This document shows positions 12,161-24,360 of a DNA stretch of 64,000 nt, piece after piece. Origin of the DNA: Chrysoperla carnea (Eukaryota > Arthropoda > Insecta > Neuroptera > Chrysopidae); the NCBI RefSeq assembly GCF_905475395.1, contig NC_058340.1, forward strand, positions 60,428,181 to 60,492,180, in the 5' to 3' direction. The notes beneath the pieces are model-generated. The model searched no databases. It was not told the DNA's origin and saw only the letters and a list, made by a program, of their open reading frames with translations. Both the position numbers and the translations under genes were made by a program. Positions within the stretch are counted from its first letter, which is position 1. Every line of letters begins with the position of its first letter.

Positions 12161-14511
12161 AAACTAGTTTTGACTAAAAGACATCATTTCGTACATTTGT
12201 TCGTATAGGTACTTTAATTGTACTTTTAGCACTTTATTGATATATGTTGTTTATCATGACTGCATGCATATATGATGGATTATTTTCAGGGTTCCGTACT
12301 AATAGAAATATATTACGATCCTGAGCCAGAAAGTTCATCACATACTCCAAGACATGCAACATTCTGGCCGGGGATTATATACTTTTTTTTATTGATCCGC
12401 TAGCTGCGAGAAGGGTTAAGATCTTTCCGGTCGCTTTAAATTCGTGAAGAGCAACCTTAGTGACTAACTAGAATGTTGCTATGCTACGAACCAAAAAAAT
12501 TCGAGCCATAAAGGTCGCTTTTCTCGGAACTAAATGTATGCGGGAAGACAGTATGTATATATGTCTATAGTGCTTCTACTTGTATAAGAAATGTTACTTG
12601 GAGAAGATTGGATTAATGTTACTTGGAGATGTTGTAGAACACGTACTTGTTTCCGATTTTTCGGGTACAGTATGACAAAAATTGAAAAAAAAATTAAACA
12701 AATTTGAGTATTTTCAAAAAAAACTAGTCACAAACTGATTAGCTATTACAGAAAAGTTATCTATTTGTCTGGAGTGGAACAGTATTAACAATGCTAGCGA
12801 TTTTCAATATAAAATAAGCAAAATTTTAACAGTATAAATTAACTTAAAAATATTTCATAACAAGAAATGCATCGAATTACCGAACACCCTGTTAGATTTA
12901 AGAATATGCAATGATGTAATTTTAAGTACTCTTGTCTCCCAAATATATGTGCCATTGTTTTAATTACAAGTACCTTTGGTACTTCAATATAGATGGTACA
13001 GGAACCATGTTAAATGCTATCGTAATGTTTTTACTCGTATTTTTTGAATGTCCTAAATATGAAGTATATAAAAAATGAAGTGCCCTCAAGGGAATGTGAA
13101 GTGTATTTAGTGTTTATCATTTCATTAGCTACAGGAAGCCCATACATCTAGAAGAATATTTGCATAAATAAGCAAAATTCACATATTCACATGTATATTA
13201 ATTTGTAAGATATCGATATTTTTTAAGGGTGAGTTTTTGGATTTTAGTTTCTTAAAATTTATTTTCTAGTTTAGCTTTTCAATTTTTCTTTAACAAGTAT
13301 TTTCACACTTTTTTTTTTATTTAAAAAAAATGCAAATCAATAAGCGTCTTTTAAGAAGAAAAATCACAGATACTTTTCTTATCATTTCCACAAGTTGATG
13401 AAAACTATCCAGAAAGTATTATGAATATAAACATTAAGCTTTGATAAGTTTGCTGATATGACGCTTAAAAAAAGTAATTTCATGCATGTATTTTTTGATC
13501 ATATCTGCGAGTATGACAGTTAAACGCATTGATTCTATGTGGTGTTTTTACCTGGAACACAATTAAACAAACCTACCTTGGGCACCAAAATACGACCATC
13601 CAATAATAGATTTCTTAAATTATATTATTCTAAATTCCAATAGATGCTAGTGTTTTAGCAGCCCCTATCACATTTAAATCATGTTCTTTTTTAATTGAAC
13701 CTATTTATATGAAATATATCAGAGTATAATAAATTTAGTTCCAAGTTTTATATATCGAGCTGAAATTTTTAAAGCATGGTCAGGATGTGAACTATATTCT
13801 CAAAACTATAAAATATGGAGAGTTGTAAAATTGTAAGTAGCTTCAAAAAGTAAGTCTATTGATTCTAATTTCATATTAAACTCCTCCGATAGTATTGAAT
13901 TCAAAATTGGTTAATTTTCGTGGTAAAAAAACTCTTCTTATTTATAAAAATAATACAAACACTACTATACAGGGTATTTTAACAATGAACTCACTCATTT
14001 TTTTATTTTCATTTGATTCAAATTAACTATGAATTAACTACTTAGTATATTTTGAAGTAGGTATCTAGATACTTAATCATGTTAGTTGTTATCTTTTGTA
14101 ATTTTTTAAAAGCAATAAAAAAAATCGAGTGATGATTTAAATATAATTCCAAGCGATACTTGAGCTGATAAAAGTGATATTAAAAACATTTATTAATATC
14201 TATAAAAAAAAATAATTTTTACACACTAAAAGATATACCAATTTGAAAACTTTATTAAAATAAAATAAATATTATGTATTTTAAATAAAAATTATTCAAC
14301 ATAATATTAAATTTTAATTAATATGAATACAATACAACCAAGAAAAAAAAATGTAGATCCCCTACTGTTTTACAACAAACAAGATTTTATTGATCATATT
14401 TTTAATTAATTAAACAAAATCGTAAATTTCGTAAAAACTTCATTCATGTACACAGTATGGAAAAAATCGAAAAAGGTTTATACATTTTATTCCTTCAAAT
14501 ATCAAACTAAA
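12161..14511. other. AT-rich intergenic DNA
   Basis: No gene is supported. A less AT-rich part at 12288-12560 contains GGGTTCCGTACTAAT and GCGAGAAGGGTTAAGATC and looks like an old repeat I cannot name. Near 13970 there is a TATACAGGGTATTTTAAC word typical of insect repeat ends. Confidence 0.5.
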
Positions 14512-15083
14512 AACAAGTGAAAACAAACAATTGACTGAGTTAATTATTGAAATACCATGTATAGACAATGTTGATTACTCTGTCACATTACATTTATACA
14601 TGTCACACACATATAACTGGTATACCTACCCATGAACTGCATACTATACAATTTACGCATAATTTGCGCTCTCACGGGTAAACAGTGATGTTAACGAAAA
14701 AATGTTCCAAACAAAAGTTGTTTATTTTTGTATAAGAAACATTTTTTATATTTAAACTTTTGTTCTATCTCTAACGGTTCTATCTCTAACAAGACCCAAT
14801 TGACCTATGTTGCTCATTTACGAACTCGACCTCACTTTTTACGTCCTGAGCAAGCACGCTGTAAAAATTCCAACTTGATATCTTTTTTCGTTTTAGAGTT
14901 GTCCTGATGACAGACGGACAGACGACAGACGACAGACAACCGGAAATGGATTAATTAGGTGATTTTATAAATATGTTTTATAACTCCTATACCAAAATTT
15001 TGTTCATAGCATCAATTTCTTTAAGCGTTACAAACTTGAGACTAAACTTAGTATACCTTGATATATTTCATATACATGGTATA
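14512..15083 (+). repeat. family A repeat, full-length reference (copy A4)
   Basis: The most complete copy, about 572 bp. In order: ACAAGTGAAAACAAACAATT; GACTGAGTTAATT; ATACCATGTATAGAC; a middle section with TTCTATCTCTAACGG; ACCCAATTGACCTATGTTGC; CGAACTCGACCTCACTTTTT; GATATCTTTTTTCGTTTTAG; a GACAGACGGACAGACGACAG core; ACCTATACCAAAATTTTG; and the end TATACATGGTATAAC. ATACCATGTAT near the start is the reverse complement of ATACATGGTAT at the end. No ORF spans it. It could be a non-autonomous Helitron-like or Penelope-like sequence, or a LINE 3' part; class is unresolved. Confidence 0.85.
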
Positions 15084-17859
15084 ACAAGCTATTGTTTTTC
15101 TTAGTGTAATTATTTTGTATCTTCTCTGTGAAAGTTTATTTGAAAATATGAAAGCTTTAGAGCTTTTTCGGCAAGGTTGTTTCATTATTTCTTCAAATGG
15201 GAAGAAGCGCGCGCAGGTTATTGAGTGCAGTAGGATTTTCATCACATATACAAGATAAGTACTCTCTTTTCATACGACAAACACTTGTCTGTCCCATTCA
15301 GTGGGTTATTTCTCATTGTACGGAAAAGAACTGCAGGGAAAGCACTAATCCTGCATTCAATGTAAACAGTGAATCAAGCTCGTGCGGATTGTCAATGTCT
15401 CACTCGAGTGGTCAAAGCTCACTTTGTTCGTGCTTCTTCTTGCATAATATGCTATGTATAATAACGGATACTATGTTTGCTATATGCAAACTTTGGAAAT
15501 CATAAAGCTCCACTGATACGATCATTAGCAAGGCAGAATAAGTTTATCCTTCTCATGTTACCATGACTTAAAATATGAATTAATGAGCTTCGAGTTCTTC
15601 CTCTTACTTTTTATCTCACAATTTTCTCATTTAAGTTAGGTATATCTACCGGATTTTGATAATGAATTCGCAAACTTTTTGGAAAAGGCTAATTTTTATA
15701 AACTTAATTTAGGTATTTTATTAGATTTTGAGGTTATTTTGCAATGTTCAGGATTTGATAGCAGGTAAGGCTGATGCAAAAATTTTTAACAAACAATTCT
15801 TTTTTTTATTCGTCTCTATCAATAAATTCGATCAATGAAGTCACCAAAGAAAACAATGAAGAAATAAAAACCGCGTGCAGAAGGTCGTACGGAACATTCT
15901 GGAACCGGAAAACTCCTTTTCTTGTTTTTCTAAAACGAGAGAAACCTATTTAAAAAACTACTTTTCTCCAAAAATTTTTCATCATCAAAATTTGGTAAAT
16001 TTACCCAACTAATCTAGTAAATTGAGTTGTCTTTCTTAAAGTTCGTAATATTTTGCAATTAATACCTAACACTTTTAGCATTTTATCATTAGATATGTGT
16101 TTATCCCACGAAATACGTTCATTTCGTCGATAGAACCAATTATGTTTTGTAACAAAATTTAATGTACCTATACCAGAAAATTTAGACGTATGTGTGGAAC
16201 CACTGAAAACACCGTAAAATATTAATATAAGGTTTAAATTTATTAGGATTAGGCTAATTATTTCCTCATGTTTTTTAAAATTATGTTCAACCAACATAGT
16301 TTTCAAACAATAACCACAATTTCATACAGTCCATTAGAAATTTCTATACCACCGATGGAAATATAAGTCATAATTACAAAAAATGGGGTTTAACCTCCGT
16401 TCCTCAGATATTTACGTATATAACAGACAAAAATAATGAATTAAGAATGCAGCACAGCAAAAGGTAGAACATCACAAATGTTTCAACATCAGAAAATGTA
16501 TTATAGTTGTATATCCTATTTTTATAGCTTCCTTGCGCCAACACCAACATTATACATTATAGATATATATATATATTATTTATTGCAAACGTTGGAATAT
16601 ATGTTTTATATCATGTTTTTTTAAATTGCATATTTTTTATTTTAGTTATTATAATTTTTTTATTTTTATAAAAAGGCTGCATTTGTGTTTTCAATCATAA
16701 TTTGAGATTTTTCATTTTCATGAAATATAATTAATATAAATAATAATTTTTCCAATTATAGAGTAAATCTTCAGTTCAACAACTTTTATCGTTATAATTA
16801 ATTCATCAAATACGATTTTTTCATTTAATTCTCTAAAGGTGAGATGTTTGTCGGCTAATAAATAAATAGGAAAGGATTTTTTCACTTTGCAGAAGGTTTT
16901 ATGAGCATCATCGGGATACGCGCGTGTATATTTTTGGTCAAAAGTACTATATCAAAAGATATTGCAAAAATTTATTGTTTTGAAATTACAACATTTTTGA
17001 AATTGTATTCATACCATAAAATGAGAAAAGTTTATCCAAATATTATTCCATCAAGAGCGTAATATCCAATTCAATTTTTTTTATTTTCACAATCACACTT
17101 TTCACCAAAAAAATATAAAAGATCACTTTGAAAATTTCACATAATTATTAAATCAAAAAAATTCTTATGAATATTTGAAAAGTTTTCAAACTGCGTTGAT
17201 ATTGTTGAACAATCGTAAAACATAACAATAATGTTAAAATTATAAAGCGCACATTACAATAATTACATATATGAATGAAGAACGTACAACGTTACATGAG
17301 TACTGCTGTAGTTGAACTGTCAACTTCTATGTTATTGGTTCTTGAATAAGGCCGGCCTTCATTGAAATCCCCACTTGTGAAAGGGGCCTATACCGGTGGC
17401 CTGTACACCCTTCGTTTTTTGAATAGATCTATAACTAATTATTGTTCATAGATTTCTATAATATTATTGTATATTGTCTAGAATTTTTTATACGATATTT
17501 AACTTTAGTTAGCTAGCTTTGATAGTTAGTGTTAATCATATGCAACAATATTGACATGTTGTCATCACAGTTCTAAATAACCATTATAGTCAATACTTGT
17601 ATTGTCATTGATCCGTTCATCCGTTATTGGTTTAACCACCAATGACTAATTGAAATTACCTACTTATTTATGTGGAAAGAATGAGGCTGCTAATTTTTCT
17701 TCAAATATATTAATTTGTGTTGCGTATTTAAAGAACGGAACATTGAACTTATGAAATCACCTCGAAAAACTGTCTATCATTCATTCACAATTTTCCGAAC
17801 AATAATTTAAACTAGAGCAAATATTTTGAGGTAGTCGAGTGAAGTGTCAAACGAAAGCT
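15084..17859. other. intergenic DNA with an unrecognised ORF and GC-rich patch
   Basis: No gene is firmly supported. A 102-codon plus-strand ORF at 15197-15505 is Cys/Ser-rich and GC-richer than its surroundings but matches nothing I know. A 101-codon minus ORF (16001-16306) is similarly unrecognised. A GC-rich patch at 17350-17412 (GGCCGGCC, GGGGCCTATACCGGTGGCC) stands out in AT-rich DNA and looks like an old repeat end. Confidence 0.4.
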
Positions 17860-18575
17860 TTTTGAGGCATGAATCAGGCTTAAAAAATCTCTTTTTTATC
17901 TCATAAGTGAGAAATTGTTTTTATTCTTCCCGACTCTTCCACCATTGGATATTTACATGTCGATTCTTTAAAGAAAAACGAGCACCAGGACAATTTTGGA
18001 TAAAAGACTTGATCTGGTTTTAATATGAAGTTGGGCTAAGTCTAAAGTATTCTGAAAATTTTAGAGGAGGTTGCCTTATTATTTAAATAACTATTTAAAT
18101 GACTTCAAAAGTAAGCATTTTTAACATTGGTTAAAAAAAAAGGCAATTTAAATTAAATTTAAAACCTTTATAAATTATTGAAAACCAAAGAAACCCGTTG
18201 TGCACGACTAATGAATAGTGTATGAGCACGGTAATGAGCACACTAATTTAAAAAATATATTTTTTAAATTTTGATGGTGAATTATGTTATAACTTGACAA
18301 TATAAGACGAAAAGTAAGAATAAAATTTTTCAATATCTGGTGTAATTTTCAAAATATCGAAAATTGAAAATTTTTCGATATCTGGAGTAATTTTCAATAT
18401 ATTGAAAATTGAAAAATTTTGTTTGATAATTTAGCTTTTGATATTTCGAAAATCAAGGCAGATAACGAAAAATTTTATTCTAATTCTTCGTCTACATTCA
18501 TAAAGTTATTACAAAATTCATCATCAAAGTTGATAATTAGAAACATATAATTTTAACCACAAGTCTATGCTTTAA
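17860..18575 (+). repeat. family C repeat (copy C2) with long palindrome
   Basis: The first part runs through CACCAGGACAATTTTGGATA, GACTTCAAAAGTAAGCAT and TAACATTGG. The second part is a long imperfect palindrome, about 18269-18397 against 18405-18530. Both arms carry variants of GATGATGAATT, GACGAAAAGTAAGAATAAAA and TTTTTC(G/A)ATATCTG. The end is TTTTAACCACAAGTCTA. Such arms would give a hairpin of over 100 bp, the mark of a foldback or long-TIR element nested in, or part of, family C. Confidence 0.75.
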
Positions 18576-19410
18576 TTATATCGAAATTTGTTTAATTTAA
18601 ATATTACAATCAAAATAGCCTTCTAAGGTCTATCAACAAGGGGCCTATAAAAATAGAACTGTTTCCAGTTAAACTTTCAAAACTTATAACCTATTTATGA
18701 CTATTTAAAAAAAAAAACATGGGACTTGAGTGTTACCGGGAAGGGCTTACTACAATCGGTTCTTGGACCATATGAAGTTGTATGAAAAATTTCACATATT
18801 AAAACATACAAAACACTACTTAGTTTTTGTGAGGCATTAAAAAACGCATGTACACAAATTTTTCAAATTCTGCAATGCCATATTACCTAGTAGGGTAAGA
18901 TGTAGCACCTAAAGCCCACAAATACCTTGAATCATTCTGTGTATCTTGGCAGGTATTCATATTAACTTAAAAGCATTTTTATTGAAATAGGAGTATTTAA
19001 TCTTAATGCAGGTTGGCTGAAGACTGGTTGTAAATGTGGTTTTATTTAAAAAAAAAATTACTTTTTTTTTATAAAAAAATTAAAAATTTTTGACTATTCG
19101 GATTGTCTATTTTTAAGCTATGTATTTTATATCGTTTTATAAATCATAAACCCAGCGTAAATCGTTTATTATTGCAAAACATTAAATTTTGAAGAGATAA
19201 AGTTTCAAATATGCAAGGAGATTTACCTTGAATCTCACAACATGATTCACCCCGAGTCTTTTAAAATACCAGTTGAATTTAATGCTAGTTAACAATTCTC
19301 AAATCACATACATTTTTTAGAGTGATCTGTAATGATTCAAGAGATCGCCTTCAACATATAAGAGAGCATCTTCAAATATAATTGGTGGGAATGATTCTTG
19401 GTACATTTGC

Positions 19411-19452
19411 GTGTGAGCGATGGTACATTATGATTTGTACCATGGCTCACAC
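19411..19452. repeat. 16-bp inverted repeat, 10-base loop
   Basis: GTGTGAGCGATGGTAC (19411-19426) and GTACCATGGCTCACAC (19437-19452) are reverse complements except at one position. A third, weaker GTACCATGGTCCACACG follows at about 19458-19474. It may be a small palindromic repeat or a footprint; no function is apparent. Confidence 0.7.
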
Positions 19453-19815
19453 ATCGTGTACCATGGTCCACACGTTTTTTTATACATTTTAACACATTTT
19501 CTTAAAAAAAAAAAAAATATAAATTTTGATTCTAGGTATTACAACTTTCCCTATTGTGAAATAATAATATGATTTTATCGTTATTTAAACAGTTAATTAT
19601 TAACGATCGCTGACTTGTTTTTGCACTGTTCATTGCCATAGTTAGTAGTAATATTCTCACTGCACTGTTCTGCACTGTTTTATATTATGCTTATTATACA
19701 TTTTGCATTACCACCTATAAAATTTTTAATTACCCATTTACTTGAACATTCAGTTTTATTTTGTTTAAAAAAATATAAATTTAATTTATATTATGGTTTA
19801 ATAGTGATGATTGCT

Positions 19816-19817
19816 TT

Positions 19818-19848
<31 letters not shown>

Positions 19849-19851
19849 TTT
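19816..19851. repeat. (TTTA)n microsatellite
   Basis: About nine uninterrupted TTTA units. Simple sequence with no further meaning apparent. Confidence 0.95.
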
Positions 19852-19949
19852 GCAAGTGAATATCTCTTAACGTTATTTATTTGCCATGTAAATATTAAAT
19901 GAATTCCGGTTTGATAAAAATATTGCTAGTAAACAAAATATTCCAATTC

Positions 19950-20026
19950 TTTTTATACCATGTATACCAAGGTATACTAAGTTTAGTCCCAAGTTTGTAA
20001 CGCTTAAAAATATTTATGCTATGAAG
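19950..20026 (-). repeat. family A repeat, 3'-end fragment (copy A5)
   Basis: Reverse complement of the family's last about 77 bp: TTTTATACCATGTATACCAA, then GGTATACTAAGTTTAGTCCC, then AAGTTTGTAACGCTTAAAAA. Truncated at the family's GACAGACGG side. Confidence 0.8.
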
Positions 20027-22016
20027 CATTCTGAAATTTTCTTCAAAAAAGTACCCATTTGCAAGAAGCTCATTTAAATTTTGTAAGACTTAATTCATTA
20101 ATATTATCTACTGAAGACGATACTTCTCTATTAATTCATTAAGATTTACGGCGATATGAAATGAAAAATGGTAGAAGAAAGAGATATTTTAAAACTCAAA
20201 TGGAAGTTGTTTACAAATTATTTTACGTTAATGAAATGTTTGCCTTAAAAAGGATTCATCATAAATATTGTTTACATTTAAAACAAATTTAAGGTAAAAA
20301 AGGCTTATTGTTTCACAATTGTTTCCTAATAGTCAATAATTAATAACAATGGTAGTATAACAACACCAAGATCGAGAATTGCGCTTTAATTCACATCAGC
20401 TCTAAATTAATGAATAATCACATTCACCTCTTTTAATCCTCTAATAAGAAGATAATAATCTCTAATAACGCTCGATATTTGGAAAATTTCGTCAGATTCA
20501 GTTGAGTCGCCGAGACAATTACTTTATTCTTCTTCTGAGTAAGAACGTGGACATGTACCAATTTTAAGCTAGCGGAGCAATTGAATGCCTGGCTGGTTAG
20601 AATTTAAAAAGGTTTCTCAATAACACCCATACTCGGTGTTGTTAGAATACCTTACATATATATTTACGACTGGTTGCAAATAAGTATAAAAAATGTACGC
20701 TTTAAAACTAAGAAGGAATAAATTTTTAAGATGCTTGATATACAATGTCAGCTTTTTTAGAAATTTCAAATTATCTGTTTATGATTTATAAGTTTATGAA
20801 AAATCTGCTCATTAAAATAATTTTATTCCTGTTTCAAATCAAAGAAAATAACATTGACATTGAAAACTAACAAGCTTTTCGATATAAGTAAAATTTAAAT
20901 GTTGAATATAACATCAAATCCGTTACTGCAGAGATGATGTTTATATTATTTATTAAAAAAAAAAACAATTCATAAATGAAAGAGATTTAATTATAATAAA
21001 AGTATGAAATGCAAATTTCAATGCAACATAACATACTGTTGAATATAAATTGATTTAAGAAACTTGAACTATAAAATATGGGTAAAAAAAGTTATACAAG
21101 TATAAAACTATAACTTTAACTACTAGTAACATATAAATATGTATAGGTAGCAAGTAAACTAACGTTTTTAAATGCCATTCAAATCAGTGTAATGGCAATG
21201 AAGGTCTTTAATGTCATGTTACAGTTCAACAGAATGTCCAAACTATTCTTCCTCAAGAGTTTTACTGTATATAGCAAAACAATTCAACCAAATTTAAAAA
21301 AAATTTAATAATAAAAACTAGGCGATTTCATAGAAAATTCTGAAATTTTCACAATTCTCAATTCTCCGTCTTGATATTCTCAGATAAGTCAGTTATGTTT
21401 TAGAAAAAATGTTCAGATTTTGTACTAAATGTAATAAAAAAATTATTATTTATGTAACATTTTGCAATTTGTTTTTTATAGGAAAAATATTCCGTTCAAT
21501 TTTGTTTACAAACAGAAAATAAAAAGAATAAGAGATGCCGTGAACAGCCGTTTGAAACTATGTTCCGTTCGTTTGTATTATTGAATAACTATCACAAGGA
21601 TGAAATAGTATTCAATCATTTTCTTTATTAAGTTATGAAAATAGGCTTTTTATTATTAATCATTATTATAAAATTTATTAATTTAAATTATATACATATG
21701 TGCAGTACATCTAGATATAAAATTGTTTTATGTATGGATATCTTTTGAAATTTATTAGTGAATTCCGAAAATAAATTTTTCTTTCAAATTTTATGTTAAA
21801 TGCTATATGGAAAATTAGTCTCTAGTCTCTAATCTTGAGGAATAATTTTTCAAAAAGGGTTGTTAATTTCTTTCAAAAAGAAATATGTTAACCTAATTGA
21901 TTAACCTTAGTCCTTCACAAACTCAGAGTAATTTAAATTCCCTGTCAATTTTTTTATAGTTATCGAGTATTTTTTATATTTTACCTAATACGGTGGCACA
22001 GATGAATATTTAATTT
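20027..22016. other. AT-rich intergenic DNA, nothing recognised
   Basis: No gene, RNA or clear repeat. A small AACACC / GGTGTT stem at about 20622-20640 is too short to interpret. Confidence 0.5.
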
Positions 22017-22300
22017 TTAGCTACCGCCCCGACTATGTAACCGCCTCGATTTCGCACGGGCGCATGCAGCTACTAAATATACTACAAAATGTCTTTTTAT
22101 ACAAAAATGAGTTTCTTTAGGACATCACATTAGAAATATAATAAATATAAAACCTATATATAAAACCATATAAACCTTCTTCTTAAGTCACTATACCTAT
22201 TAAAAAAACGCATCAAAATCCGTTGCGTAATTTTTAAGATTCAAGCATACGTAGGGACAGATAGACAGCGGGAAGCGACTTTTATACTATGTAGTGATAT
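22017..22300 (+). repeat. RTE-like LINE tail, plus-strand copy
   Basis: It starts near GATTTCGCACGGGCGCATGC and ends with CATCAAAATCCGTTGCGTAA, TTTTTAAGATTCAAGCATAC, GTAGGGACAGATAGACAGC, GGGAAGCGACTTTTATACTA and TGTAGTGAT. This terminal word order matches 6895-7375 (minus) and, from memory, a repeat common in insect genomes. No coding remnant of an endonuclease or reverse transcriptase is seen. Confidence 0.65.
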
Positions 22301-22857
22301 CGGCACACTTTATTTGTATTATCAATTATTTGATGGCAATACAAACTTAAGATTAAATTTAATGAGGCTTAGGTAAAAGATAACAAGATAATTGACATTA
22401 GGCATAAATTTAAACAGTCTATTTATTAACTTTCCAAAATAATTCGCAAAGAGATCACTATTATATTTTGTTTTCGAGATACAATAGGAACCTCTCTTGT
22501 TAGAGTTGCATTTACTAATGCCTTAAGTAAATGTTAGTTTCCAAACATCATTTGCCACAAATGAATGCATTCAAAATAATTTTTTTTTTTGCTATTTTTT
22601 TTTATATTTTTTTTGTAATACTAATACCTGTATGTTTACTATTTTGTACCAAAAAGTAATTAAAATAACAAGCTAACTAAACTAAACATGAACAAGAATA
22701 AATACCAACCAATATTTTTAATTAAAATAAATCAATGTACAAATAAATAATATATATAACATATTACTTACTTATTATATGATATTCTGAATCTATTATA
22801 TTATTTTATGTTTGTTTTTATATTATTAGTGTTCACTTTGTATAAATGTGTAGCTAC
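22301..22857. other. AT-rich intergenic DNA, nothing recognised
   Basis: Low-complexity T-rich tracts around 22578-22615; no gene or named repeat. Confidence 0.5.
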
Positions 22858-22954
22858 TATAGTCAAAATTAATTATAGCCACATTAAAAGGACTCGCAAA
22901 TATGTTCGTTATAGCCGATGGTCGCTATACGAAATATGTACATTTATAAATTAA
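22858..22954 (+). mobile_element. pogo-like element, end fragment
   Basis: Resembles the left end of 53501-53945: AGTCAAAAT, TTATAGCC, then GTTATAGCCGATGGTCGCTA, and ATATGTACATTTAT followed by TTAAGG. Only about 97 bp remain; the right end is replaced by a family C fragment. Confidence 0.6.
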
Positions 22955-23110
22955 GGTAGTACGAGCGCCAAGAAAAGTTTAGACTGTGATTGAAATTATT
23001 TGCACCTTATTTTCAACTTTGATGATGAATTTTGTTATAACTTCATGAATGTAGACGAGATCAGCCAAGCCTTTTATGAAAATTTTCCCTGGCGCTCATA
23101 CATCCTCAAA
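22951..23110 (-). repeat. family C repeat, terminal fragment (C4)
   Basis: On the plus strand it reads AAGGTAGTACGAGCGCCAAG, then ATTTGCACCTTATTTTCAAC, GATGATGAATTTTGTTATAA and CATGAATGTAGACGA. This is the reverse complement of the C5 fragment at 37024-37135 and of the C2 3' end. It then jumps to CCCTGGCGCTCATA, a block from the other end of the family, so the copy is internally deleted. Confidence 0.75.
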
Positions 23111-24182
23111 GTGGCTGTACCTATGTGTATTCTCACACGCATTGGTCGTTGTTGCGGACTAATTGAAATGACGATTGGTCCCTAACCGATAAATGAATTT
23201 CATACTTTGGGTAAAAGTCTGAATTACATAGATACCTAAAAATTTTAGGGTTACGAGAATCACTCGTTGAACTTGAGATAACGATAGACCGCTGCTTCTT
23301 GTCTCAAAGCCAACTGGAAAGTATATCACTTTTGGTTTAGAACGAAGAAAAATTTGCAAAGTTTACGATTTCGATTCGATTTTTTGCTTTGTTATGTTTA
23401 GTGAATGAATTCTATGATAGAATTCATCCAGGTGTCAAAAACGATAGACATAAGGGTTTGTAAATGAAGTTAAAACATGAACCAAAACATATTCCCTGAA
23501 CATCGAAATTATTTGCTTTTTAGAAATATTTTTAAAGTACTTTTGCCAATCGACCAATCGAGTATGCCGAGCGTAAGAATCATAAAAAAATATTGACATA
23601 AAATATGTGCATGGTCGTGCAATGCTCTCCGAATTAGAAAATTCAGATCGTAAATTTGTCACGATCTCGCGGTCTATTTGTTACCTGTTATTTTGTGTTA
23701 TATTGAAGTGTTATACTTCAGCTACCTATAATCCCTACATCAAAGCATCTACAAGAAAAAACCTTTAAAATAGTTTTATTAATAATACGACTTTACTTAC
23801 CATTTTTAGTTTTTTTTGAAGATTTCGCAAAAAATCATTCTCTTAAATTACTACTGAGACATTGTTGCATACTTTATACAGTTCACGCAACAAGAATAAG
23901 TTTTTGTTTGGTCCAAAATGCATTTTAATACCCAATACGGCTTATTGGGGTAGAAAAATTACTATAATATATATATTAGCATTTGTTTTCGGACTTTCTT
24001 GTTGATTTTTCTGATTTTCTTTTTAATAAGCATGCGGTATTATTTATTTATTTACGGTATTAGTGGGATAAATGCACTAATAACGTACGCCTGTGAAATT
24101 TGCACAATGATTGCGTAGTTGTAGCACGAGTTGGACAATCGCAGAAGTACGTTAATATTGCGTTATCACACGTGTATCGTAC
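23111..24182. other. intergenic DNA, nothing recognised
   Basis: Minus ORFs of 66 and 75 codons (23159-23359, 23435-23662) have no recognisable domain. Composition at 23150-23680 is slightly less AT-rich than average, so a decayed element is possible but unidentified. Confidence 0.4.
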
Positions 24183-24360
24183 AAAACTTTATCTACGCCT
24201 CTAAAATGTGAAAATAAACGATAATTAGTATTTAAAATTTGTTGCCCTAGTGCGGAAATGAATTCCTTACTACACTAGGGCGATAATGAACTATTTTTCC
24301 TACGCATACTGACTGAGAAAAGTACTTGTTTTCTCAAGGGCGTAGATAAAATAAACTTTA
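24183..24360. repeat. foldback element with nested inverted repeats
   Basis: Outer arms: AAAACTTTATCTACGCC (24183-24199) and GGGCGTAGATAAAATAAACT (from 24338) are inverted copies with one small insertion. Inner arms: TTGCCCTAGTG (24242-24252) and CACTAGGGCGA (24273-24283) pair at 10 of 11 positions. A third perfect 7-bp stem, GAGAAAA/TTTTCTC, lies at 24315-24335. The nested symmetry suggests a small MITE or foldback unit; no target duplication was found. Confidence 0.55.

Larger units (their letters stand above)
18576..19949. other. AT-rich intergenic DNA
   Basis: No gene is supported. It holds a near-perfect 16-bp hairpin (19411-19452) and a TTTA tetranucleotide run (19816-19851). The 71-codon ORF at 19687-19902 owes its length to that run. 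Confidence 0.6.

Noticed and set aside
12354..12484. Inverted pair ATGCAACATTCT / AGAATGTTGC
   Set aside because: Only about 10-12 bp, no flanking duplication, no second copy seen.
16001..16306. 101-codon minus-strand ORF
   Set aside because: No recognisable motif, AT-driven composition, no polyadenylation or splice context that favours it.
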